Origin: Nothopassalora personata
Lineage: Eukaryota; Ascomycota; Dothideomycetes; Mycosphaerellales; Mycosphaerellaceae
Direction: 5' to 3'
Assembly: GCA_033816765.1 (NCBI GenBank)
Contig: JAVSIV010000035.1
Span: 1-24,604 of the forward strand
Length of the DNA stretch: 24,604 bases
Both the position numbers and the translations under genes were made by a program. The notes beneath the pieces are model-generated. The model had not been told where the DNA came from. It saw only the letters and a list, made by a program, of their open reading frames with translations, and did no database searches. Positions 17,318 through 24,604 of the stretch are shown here, piece after piece; within the stretch, counting starts at the first letter, position 1, and each line of letters starts with the position of its first letter.

Positions 17318-20230
17318 ATGGATACGGCTGCATCACCAGAAAAACTTAGCACCTTTGCCGACATAGGCAGAGGCTACGAACAGCCTGTGAACCCCACGAA
17401 AATGGAAGGGGTCTACAGGGATTCTGTCCCTCATGAGGGGATGGAGGAATCGGAGGAAGGGGAAACACCTGAATCTAGTAAAGAAGGGAGAAGCGGAACC
17501 AGCGCCGCTGAATTGGGTATGGGTGTAGGAATGAACAGCACAATTGGAATGGATGCTATAACTGCCCTCTTTGGACGATTGGCAGTAGCAATGGAAAACG
17601 CTGGCCCTCGCTTTCCACCTCCAGGAGGTGCTGAGAATCCGTTCTTTGATGGCACCAATGCTACTGAGTTCTGGGAGCGGTTTGGCGACCTAATGGACCA
17701 GTATCCGCCTCGGGCATCCATTAAGAAGGATGATTTCTGGGGCAGGTTTGAGCGCAATTGCGAAATTACTATCCGGCGTGTGGTCATGAGGCTGCCTGGG
17801 TGGCTCACCAGCAAGGCACGTTTCAGGAGGGCGTTCTTGTCAGAATTCTCAAGGTTTGACGCCCACTCGATGTTGGGGAGTCGGGAATATCTTGAGGAGA
17901 TTGTTAGGGCGCAGCAAGGCAAGAGGCCTGAAGAACAAGATGTGAAGGAATTCATCCGCCTATTTGTATCCTCAAGTGACCTAATTGAACCTGAGGATTT
18001 GGATAACAGCTCCCGGAGTCGCCTTCTCCTTCAGGGATTGCCAGAGGCAGTCGCGAAAGCGGTCTACAAGGCTTGCGGGCTTCACCCAAAGCAACCTGAG
18101 AAGTTCAGGGACTTTCAGAGGATTCTCGATGAAGCTGCTAGCATCGCAGATGGTGAGGAGGGATGGAAAGCTGTGCATACAGATTTCCCTCTTGCTTTGC
18201 CTCAGCTGCACCGCTCAGTCGTGAAGCAAATGCCGCGCCTCAAGCCTGAGATTGACACGCTTAAGAAGGCCACCTCCAGGACTGTTGTTGATGATGACCT
18301 AATCCAGAAGGTAGCTGAAATGAGCATACGTGCATACCAGCGCGGTCGCGTCGCGGACGCGGGTGCCTTCTACCCGAGCGAGAATCAACGCTCTATGCAA
18401 CCAGAGAGGCACGACCCAGACACTGAACTGCAGGTTTACGCAATGCAGCGTCCCCCATCGCAAAATCGCGAACAGTCCAAAGCGATGGATGGTTGTTGCT
18501 ACAACTGTGGCAGTTCGAAGCACCAGGCCAGCAATTGTGGGGCGATGAGGTCCTTAATATCCCGGGGCTACGTATACCTCGCCCCGAACAACTGGTGGTA
18601 TCTAGGGAAAGAAGGCGATCCACGTCCCGCCAAGTTCAACTTTCGGAGGGACTACAGCAAACCGAAACTGCTCTGCATGCTCCCTCTGCTCGAAGAACAT
18701 TATGGACCGATCGAGTTTGACAACCAGTATGAGATTCCCGCACTGCGTAAGCAATGGATGGGTAGGGACTACGCTGGGGTGACTAAGGTCACGCCTCCTG
18801 ATCATTCTAAGCCCCCTCCTAACTTCAGGCATTTAATGGAGTATGGCCCTCAGGACGCGCGGTCTGGCCAAAAGGAGAAGGCTGCTGGGACATATTGGGT
18901 CTCATTCGGAGAAAGTGAAGCGGAGCAGGCAACCGACTTGGGCGAGCTTGACGAGGTATCTGCCTATCCTGTGCAGTCTGACAAAGTGAAAGGGAAGGCA
19001 CCCGTAGGTATTCTGAAGAATCCGTACCCGAGGACCCGGTCCTCAGCCCAGGATCTGCGAGCCCGAGCTGAGGCTGCTGAGAAAGTTCGCCTGCAATTGG
19101 AACAGGAGATCCGGCAAGCTGAGATTGACCAGCAGGAGGTTGAAATGATTGACGAAGTCAGTGCTCAAATGAGCGAAACTCAGTCATCAGCTGAATCCGG
19201 GGTAACCCTAGGAAGGGGAAGTGATGCCCAAGTGAACAGACCAGGGAACGATGCTAACAAAGGACTGCCTAAGGATATGCCTGTTGGTCCCGTGAACGCC
19301 CCCTTCGCACAAAGGAAGCGTATGCAGAATGCCAAGACTATGAGGATTGACAACTACGTCCGACAGTATGGTTCAGCTGGTGATGGCCCGGTTACAAAGG
19401 AAGAGGGTATCATCTACTGGATTGATCAGATCCTCCAGACAACGTTTCCCAATGTGAACGCCCAAGATTGGTTTCGATATGGTCGCTGGTTCGAGGCTGC
19501 CCTCTTCGGTCGCGTTGCTAACACCCCCGCTCTTCAGGAGAAGCTCGCTACAGTGCGACGTCTTGCAGGAAAGGACCCTGAGGTTCGCACTGGACAAGTG
19601 GTCACCTGTGAAGATGAACCTGAGTATAATGAGGAGGTCTTCCGCGAAGATGGTCAGGCCCAGTATGTCGGAGTGTATTCAACCATGCTTTGCTCCAAGG
19701 GTGCGGTCCCTGCTGCTGAGCTATATGAGGATGTTGAGAAGATCGGGCTCTCTAGTGTCCTTGACAACTTTGCTATGGTCCCTAGTCCTTGGGTAGTAGC
19801 GGAATTTGGGACGAACAAGAACCAGATCAGGTGCCTAATTAATGAGGGTTCCGAGGTGAATATCATCGGCCAGAGGAACGCTCATAGGTTTGGGTTACCA
19901 GTAATGTCGAGTGCTCAGCTTGCCTTTCGAGGTGCTGGAGGGCGGGCCCAGTTCAAAGGTGTTGTGGGCAATTTGGATGTTTGGGTATTTGGGGTTCACT
20001 GCCAAGTGGACATGTTCATCTCCTCGGATCCAAACTCGCCAACAATCCTAGGACGTCCGTGGGCCCGCAAGGTGCGGCTCACTGCCCGTAACTGCGATGA
20101 TGGTTCATGGGAGGGGACTATTGCCAGCCGCAAAGGTGAAAGTGTCATGTTTACTGCCCTAGTTGGCTCGGACAGGTGCAAAACCCTTCAGGAACTATTG
20201 AAAGCGTCGGGAAATGGAATGGTGGGTTGA
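17318..20230 (+). CDS. gag: Gag-protease polyprotein (copy R)
   Basis: 970 codons, amino-acid identical to copy L: acidic N-terminus, Gag capsid-like region (~107-285), CCHC knuckle (C394, C397, H402, C407; around 18497-18538), coiled-coil-like charged segment (~575-620) and retropepsin-like domain (~825-925). The active-site triplet region reads LINEGSEV, with Asn842 where retropepsins have Asp. The stop TGA at 20228-20230 lies in the frameshift stem. The intact frame and lack of RIP suggest recent insertion. Confidence 0.93.
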   Translation: MDTAASPEKLSTFADIGRGYEQPVNPTKMEGVYRDSVPHEGMEESEEGETPESSKEGRSGTSAAELGMGVGMNSTIGMDAITALFGRLAVAMENAGPRFPPPGGAENPFFDGTNATEFWERFGDLMDQYPPRASIKKDDFWGRFERNCEITIRRVVMRLPGWLTSKARFRRAFLSEFSRFDAHSMLGSREYLEEIVRAQQGKRPEEQDVKEFIRLFVSSSDLIEPEDLDNSSRSRLLLQGLPEAVAKAVYKACGLHPKQPEKFRDFQRILDEAASIADGEEGWKAVHTDFPLALPQLHRSVVKQMPRLKPEIDTLKKATSRTVVDDDLIQKVAEMSIRAYQRGRVADAGAFYPSENQRSMQPERHDPDTELQVYAMQRPPSQNREQSKAMDGCCYNCGSSKHQASNCGAMRSLISRGYVYLAPNNWWYLGKEGDPRPAKFNFRRDYSKPKLLCMLPLLEEHYGPIEFDNQYEIPALRKQWMGRDYAGVTKVTPPDHSKPPPNFRHLMEYGPQDARSGQKEKAAGTYWVSFGESEAEQATDLGELDEVSAYPVQSDKVKGKAPVGILKNPYPRTRSSAQDLRARAEAAEKVRLQLEQEIRQAEIDQQEVEMIDEVSAQMSETQSSAESGVTLGRGSDAQVNRPGNDANKGLPKDMPVGPVNAPFAQRKRMQNAKTMRIDNYVRQYGSAGDGPVTKEEGIIYWIDQILQTTFPNVNAQDWFRYGRWFEAALFGRVANTPALQEKLATVRRLAGKDPEVRTGQVVTCEDEPEYNEEVFREDGQAQYVGVYSTMLCSKGAVPAAELYEDVEKIGLSSVLDNFAMVPSPWVVAEFGTNKNQIRCLINEGSEVNIIGQRNAHRFGLPVMSSAQLAFRGAGGRAQFKGVVGNLDVWVFGVHCQVDMFISSDPNSPTILGRPWARKVRLTARNCDDGSWEGTIASRKGESVMFTALVGSDRCKTLQELLKASGNGMVG

Positions 20231-23200
20231 GTTACGGCGCTCAACCCACCGATTTGCTAAAGCCGGGTTTGACAAAATCAGTGAGGTTCTCGCACTATCT
20301 CGGAGAAACCTCGGACTTTGATTTGCCGGTCCCGGGACCGGTAAATAGCTATAGTGAGGAAAACGGATACGACCACGACACGACGCATCTGCAGGAACCC
20401 GGCAAGGCTCTAACGCCTAGCAACCATTCAGCTCACTTATTGGGATTGCTTAGGACTGCTGGAGCAAAGGAACGAGTTGCAGAAATTGGAACAGGCGCGT
20501 TTGAGGGAAATTCTATTGCTAACGTTTATTCAGTTCAAGGGGACTGGCCCTCCGAGATCCTGAGACAATCTGCATTGAATGCTCAGGCACGGAAGCAACA
20601 AGCAGGCCTACATATAGCTAACATTAGGATGCCGCAGGTCTTCACGATGTACAAGCGTAAGGCGGACAAGAAAAAGCCAGTGGACGCGAGCGTTCACGAA
20701 CGCCCAGAATCACGAGTTGAGGGAGATATGGAATGGAAGCGCAGGGCACTGTACCTGGAATCCAAGATGCCTGAAGGACAAGGTCCGTTTGATGGGAAGT
20801 ACTTGACTAAGAAATTCTCAAGTATTGAGCGAGGTAGCCGGATCACTCCAGAACGACTTACCTCAATCAAGGTTGGCATCAAGCTATTGCCAATGGAAAG
20901 GGCCTTATTCGATGAGATGCTCTACAACCGGGAGGCAGTCCTCGCTTGGGATTTCAGTCACATGAGGCAAATCAGGCACGACGTCGTGCCACCTCAGAAG
21001 ATCAACACGGTCCCTCATAGGCCATGGCAGGCACGCCCTATCCGGTTGCACCCAAGTCTTAGGGCAATTGTTGAGCGCATGATTAGAGCCCGGATCAAGA
21101 ATAACATCCTAGAATACTCACAAGGGGCATATTCCAATAGCTGGTTCCTGGTCGCAAAGAAGGTTGATGCCTCTGGAAGCGATGTGCCATATCGGTTGAT
21201 CAACTCAGCTGTGCTCCTGAATGAGGTTACTATGCGCGATGCTAACATTCCACCGGACACGGATAGCTTCTCAGAGGATTTTGCCGGGTGCCGAGTCGCT
21301 TCACTTGTGGACCTGTTCTCAGGTTATGATCAGATCACTTTGGATGAGTCCTGCCGGGACTTAACAGCCTTCATGACCCCTCTTGGCCTAGTACGCAACA
21401 CGACTCTGCCTCAAGGAGCTACCAATTCAGTTGCTCAGTTCGTGCGTGCGGTAACAAAGATTCTGCTTGATCATATCTCGCATCGAGCGAAGCCGTTTCT
21501 CGATGACATCGGTATTAAGGGACCAACTGAGGACTATGGGAATGCCGAACTAGAGCCTGGGTTGAGAAAATGGGTCGTTGAGCACATCGTTTCCCTGGAT
21601 CTGGTTCTTGCTGACCTGGAAAGAGCTGGTGCGGTAGTTGCTGGAGGCAAATCCCAATGGTTATACGAAAAGCTCAAGATTGTTGGGTACGTTACTGGCC
21701 CGGATGGTCGCTATCCTGACCCAAAGGTTGTGGCCAAGATCCTGGATTGGCCTACGCCTACCTGTATCAAGGAGGTCCGCACCTATGTGGGGCTGTGTGT
21801 GTACTTCCGGATATGGATTCCCTGGTTCGTTATCATCGCTCGACCAATGTACAAACTGCTGAAGAAGGACGCCGAGTTCACCTGGACAGAAAATGAGCAG
21901 TTCTCAAAAGAAGAGGTTGCTAGGTACCTTGTGCAGTCTCCAGCCTTAGTTACCCTCTGCTACTCACCTGGTGCTGGGTCCATCTTTGTCTCAGTTGATG
22001 CTAGCGGCACTGGATGGGGATGTATCGTTTCTCAAGAATCAATGGACAGTACCCGACGGCGTCACCCGGTGCGGTATGAGAGTGGAATCTGGAGCGCGTC
22101 AGAATCCAGATATGATGCTGGGAAGCGGGAATGCCTTGGGGTCCTTAAGGGGCTTAAGAAGATCCAGAGATATATCACTGGCGTTGATTTTGTCCTTGAG
22201 GTTGATGCCAAGACACTTGTATGGCAGCTTAACCGGCCGGCTTCGGACCTGCCGAACTCGGCAATGGCCCGGTGGGTCGCATGGATCAGGTTGTTCACGT
22301 TCGAGGTAAAGCACGTTGCGGGGACTAGACACACTGGCCCAGATGCCCTGTCTCGAAGGCCCTCTACACCTCAAGAACCCAGGGAAGCTGACGAAGACGA
22401 AGTCGACCAGATGATTGATGATAAGCTGTTCAGGTACCCGGAGCCGGTCGACACCTATCCAGTTGAAATCCAGAAAACACGACATCTCGGGGACCAATAT
22501 TCTGAGGGCTCTCAGCAGCTTGCTCAGGTTATAGAAACCAGGACCCGGCCCGATGGTGTTACCCGTGCTGAGTACCGGCGGCTGGTGAAGAAGAGCGTCA
22601 ACTTCTTTGTCCGAGACCAATTGCTGTTCTTCCAGAAGCGCCGAGGAGCACCGTTGCAACTTGTGATTGACGATGATGAGGCTCAGAAGGAGATCGTCAT
22701 AGAATGCCATGAAAGACACGGTCATCGCAGCGCTGAGGTCGTGTACAACCTTATTTCCGATCGGTATTACTGGGACGGGTGCTTCGCCGATGTCTCTGCG
22801 TGGGTTCGAAGTTGTGCTCCTTGTAGGTTTCGCGAAGGCAACCAGCGCGCTGGTGAGCTTCACTCATCGAGCCCTCAGGTCATTGGTGAGAAGTGGTACT
22901 CGGACCCCGTCCAGGTGCACAAAAATGGATACCTCCTAGTTGCGCGCGAAGCACTCAGCAACTGGATCGAGGCTAGAGTAACAAGGGCACCTCCCAGCTC
23001 GAAGACAGTTGCCAAGTTTCTATACGAAGATGTCTTCTGTAGGCACGGCTGTTGTGCTGAAATTGTGCTTGATAACGCTACGGTTCATGCGGCTGAGGTT
23101 GAGCGGTTGCTCGTAGGACTTGGTGTTCGAAGGATCCGAATATCACCGTACCATCCGCAGTCTAATGCTCCGGTCGAGGTTGGGCACCGTCCGATTCTTG

Positions 23201-23997
23201 CAGCGTTAGCAAAGCTTACAAGGAACACATACCGCGGATGGGAGCAATGGGTACCCGCTGTGTTATGGGCTGATAGGACCACGACCTGTCGTACTACTGG
23301 AATGACGCCGGCTCAGGTCCTGTATGGCCATCGCACGATTCTGCCAATTGAGGTTGAGTACCCGACGTGGGCGAATTATCAATGGGGATCGGTGAGAACG
23401 ACTGAGGACCTGCTTGCCATACGTGCGCGTCAACTCCAGGCTCGAGACCTTAGTTTGGAAGAGCTGCATGCTCGAAGGAAGCGACTAAGAGAACTTAGCA
23501 AGGACTACTTCGATTCTCACCGAAATGTTGACTTTGTTGGTTTCCAGAAGGGCGACCTTGTCATGAGGTTCGACAAGCCATATAAGGATGACTTCTCACG
23601 CAAGATCGGTTACCGATGGCAAGGTCCATATCGGGTGTCCAGTGTCTCCAGGAAATTTGGTACCTATATTCTTGAGGAACTTGATGGCACGCCAATGAAG
23701 GGAGTTCAGGCACGAGAAAACCTTAAGCTAGTTCCAGAGCTTCGCCCGGATAACATAGGAGTACCAGGCCTGGACGATGGGATCGATCTCGTAATGGGGG
23801 AGGGAGAAGTCGCTGATAGCGAAGACAGCAGTGATTCGAACGAGATCGAGCCCATCGCCGACGAAGACGTGCTACCTGTAGGAGTTGACGAAAGGGGATC
23901 GTATCCTGAACCGGAATCCAAGAAGCTATGGATCAGGCCTCATGACCTTTCTGCAGCCGAAATTTCACAGTTCAGCAGGATCGAGGCTGAGAACTAA
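20140..23997 (+). CDS. pol: pol polyprotein: RT, RNase H, integrase (copy R), -1 frame to gag
   Basis: The frame opens right after a TGA at 20137-20139 and overlaps gag by 91 nt in the -1 frame. There is no ATG near the overlap (the first initiator-like codon is GTG at 20176), so expression should depend on frameshifting at 20209-20215. Counting from the GTG, the product is 1273 aa and has all catalytic residues expected for RT (D379, D443, D444), RNase H (D608, E652, D677, D723) and integrase (D910, D966, E1001), plus the HHCC finger and a GPY/F-like module. RT motif C is FLDD rather than the more common YxDD. The stop is TAA at 23995-23997. The sequence appears fully functional. Confidence 0.94.
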   Translation, partial: KCHVYCPSWLGQVQNPSGTIESVGKWNGGLSYGAQPTDLLKPGLTKSVRFSHYLGETSDFDLPVPGPVNSYSEENGYDHDTTHLQEPGKALTPSNHSAHLLGLLRTAGAKERVAEIGTGAFEGNSIANVYSVQGDWPSEILRQSALNAQARKQQAGLHIANIRMPQVFTMYKRKADKKKPVDASVHERPESRVEGDMEWKRRALYLESKMPEGQGPFDGKYLTKKFSSIERGSRITPERLTSIKVGIKLLPMERALFDEMLYNREAVLAWDFSHMRQIRHDVVPPQKINTVPHRPWQARPIRLHPSLRAIVERMIRARIKNNILEYSQGAYSNSWFLVAKKVDASGSDVPYRLINSAVLLNEVTMRDANIPPDTDSFSEDFAGCRVASLVDLFSGYDQITLDESCRDLTAFMTPLGLVRNTTLPQGATNSVAQFVRAVTKILLDHISHRAKPFLDDIGIKGPTEDYGNAELEPGLRKWVVEHIVSLDLVLADLERAGAVVAGGKSQWLYEKLKIVGYVTGPDGRYPDPKVVAKILDWPTPTCIKEVRTYVGLCVYFRIWIPWFVIIARPMYKLLKKDAEFTWTENEQFSKEEVARYLVQSPALVTLCYSPGAGSIFVSVDASGTGWGCIVSQESMDSTRRRHPVRYESGIWSASESRYDAGKRECLGVLKGLKKIQRYITGVDFVLEVDAKTLVWQLNRPASDLPNSAMARWVAWIRLFTFEVKHVAGTRHTGPDALSRRPSTPQEPREADEDEVDQMIDDKLFRYPEPVDTYPVEIQKTRHLGDQYSEGSQQLAQVIETRTRPDGVTRAEYRRLVKKSVNFFVRDQLLFFQKRRGAPLQLVIDDDEAQKEIVIECHERHGHRSAEVVYNLISDRYYWDGCFADVSAWVRSCAPCRFREGNQRAGELHSSSPQVIGEKWYSDPVQVHKNGYLLVAREALSNWIEARVTRAPPSSKTVAKFLYEDVFCRHGCCAEIVLDNATVHAAEVERLLVGLGVRRIRISPYHPQSNAPVEVGHRPILAALAKLTRNTYRGWEQWVPAVLWADRTTTCRTTGMTPAQVLYGHRTILPIEVEYPTWANYQWGSVRTTEDLLAIRARQLQARDLSLEELHARRKRLRELSKDYFDSHRNVDFVGFQKGDLVMRFDKPYKDDFSRKIGYRWQGPYRVSSVSRKFGTYILEELDGTPMKGVQARENLKLVPELRPDNIGVPGLDDGIDLVMGEGEVADSEDSSDSNEIEPIADEDVLPVGVDERGSYPEPESKKLWIRPHDLSAAEISQFSRIEAEN
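20209..20250 (+). promoter_or_regulatory. -1 programmed ribosomal frameshift signal, gag-pro to pol (copy R)
   Basis: Slippery heptamer G GGA AAT at 20209-20215 in the gag frame, spacer of 5 nt (20216-20220), stem 20221-20231 (GGTGGGTTGAG) pairing perfectly with 20240-20250 (CTCAACCCACC), loop TTACGGCG. The gag TGA (20228-20230) is inside the 5' arm. After slippage the next pol codon is TGG at 20215. All three elements are in the geometry known for -1 frameshifting. Confidence 0.87.
20321..20346. repeat. 26-bp palindrome inside pol (copy R)
   Basis: Mirror of 7615-7640, with core CCGGTCCCGGGACCGG and one mismatched pair. It is translated as part of SDFDLPVPGPVNSYS and lies about 70 nt beyond the frameshift stem. 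Confidence 0.8.
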
Positions 23998-24597
23998 TCA
24001 GTTGGCAATGGCGTACGGAGTTCACTTCCCTCAGGCATGTGTTGCGCATGCCCTTCAGTTTGTTAAGCCGATTCGGTTATCTGGACTTCACTTCATGGGG
24101 TGTTCTTGCCTTGGTTGGACCTCAGTTAGTAGAGTCACATTTACCGGTCCCGGGACCGGTAAATCGGATCACGTGACAGCGTGGCATGCCCCTGCCGAAT
24201 GCTCACCTAGGTGGTCACCAGCACTGGTTTTCGGTCACATGCAGGGCCATCGGACCTTCAGTGTGATCTCAATGGCACTGCTCTTGCCACTTATGAGACC
24301 GGTCTCGGCGCTGCTGCCTTGCAACGGTCACAGGGACATACGCTGAGAGGCATACTTAAGCGCAGCTCTCTGCCTGCTACTTCCTCTCTTTTTCTTCAAA
24401 CACTAGCACCATCACCAGAACCACCAACACATCCATCTACCACCACACATCAGACGGTTCTCTGGCCTCTCTCTCTTCACGACCTTGACCTTCAAAGCCC
24501 ACCCCGATACCAAGCTTTCGAAGCTTACCAACACTCCAGAGTGGCACCACGAGATAGCCAGCTCTTACGATCTCACTGATAGTGAATCCTAGTTATC
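23998..24597 (+). promoter_or_regulatory. Intergenic region between pol and ORF3 (copy R), probable ORF3 promoter
   Basis: Mirror of 3364-3963. It contains the perfect 26-bp palindrome (24139-24164), TCACGTGA (24169-24176), GAGACCGGTCTC (24295-24306) and a CT-rich tract (about 24367-24398) followed by an A/C-rich leader up to the ORF3 ATG. Open frames of 122-153 codons here lack any recognisable domain and overlap the promoter-like motifs, so I do not call them genes. No polypurine tract typical of a 3' LTR junction is seen after pol. Confidence 0.55.
24139..24176 (+). promoter_or_regulatory. 26-bp palindrome + 4 bp + TCACGTGA module (ORF3 side, copy R)
   Basis: Perfect palindrome at 24139-24164, then 4 bp, then TCACGTGA at 24169-24176. 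It is about 420 nt upstream of the ORF3 ATG and about 140 nt past the pol stop. Confidence 0.7.
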
Positions 24598-24604
24598 ATG
24601 GCTT
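24598..24604 (+). CDS. ORF3 start, cut by window end (copy R)
   Basis: The final seven bases, ATGGCTT, match the first codons of ORF3 in copy L (3363-3357). Whether copy R carries the same frame disruptions further on cannot be seen here. Confidence 0.7.

Larger units (their letters stand above)
16722..24604 (+). mobile_element. Ty3/gypsy-type retroelement, copy R (runs off window)
   Basis: Reverse complement of copy L from 11241 down to 3357. All encoded proteins are identical, and the only difference I found is G8 (16761-16768) versus C10 in copy L. The element begins TATTGACGAC at 16722. The window ends seven bases into ORF3. With copy L it forms an inverted repeat with ~7.88-kb arms around a ~5.5-kb centre. 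Neither copy shows RIP. Confidence 0.92.

Overview
The window looks like a transposon-dense block from a filamentous ascomycete (Pezizomycotina). The main reason is the central 5 kb, a degenerate copy of the flanking element in which CpA/TpG has been converted almost wholesale to TpA while CpG is kept. That is the classical signature of repeat-induced point mutation (RIP). Species is not identifiable. No host gene, tRNA, rRNA or CRISPR array was recognised.

Layout: (1) 1-11241, minus strand: most of one copy of a large Ty3/gypsy-type retroelement (copy L). Read in its own direction it has a ~600-bp 5' region, a gag-protease ORF (970 aa), a pol ORF in the -1 frame (RT, RNase H, integrase; 1273 aa as counted from a GTG), a second promoter-like intergenic region, and a third ORF of unknown function. 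ORF3 is open for 670 codons, then continues as a frame-disrupted stretch to position 462, with repeat-rich DNA beyond. (2) 11242-16383, minus strand: an older, heavily RIP-mutated, truncated copy (copy M) with the 5' region, gag and the first ~40% of pol. (3) 16384-16721: TpA-rich, RIP-like DNA with no match elsewhere in the window. (4) 16722-24604, plus strand: a second intact copy (copy R), a mirror image of copy L over about 7.88 kb. It runs off the window seven bases into ORF3. The only L/R difference I found is a 10-versus-8 homopolymer.

How the parts work together: ORF1 encodes Gag with a CCHC knuckle and a retropepsin-like domain. A -1 frameshift signal, made of a GGGAAAT slippery heptamer, a 5-nt spacer and an 11-bp perfect stem containing the gag stop, should yield the Gag-Pro-Pol fusion. 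ORF3 appears to have its own promoter. That promoter and the gag 5' region share an unusual module: TCACGTGA, 4 bp, then a 26-bp palindrome. The two modules are in mirrored orientation around gag-pol, and a further palindrome lies inside the pol coding sequence. The same palindrome occurs eight times across the three copies.

The 5' terminus can be read by comparing the three copies: each starts TATT(G/A)ACGAC and sits in different flanking DNA. Copy L lies exactly inside the pol gene of the older copy M. This argues for transposition rather than simple segmental duplication, and it makes ORF3 a likely part of the element. No long terminal repeat is visible, because neither 3' end falls inside the window.
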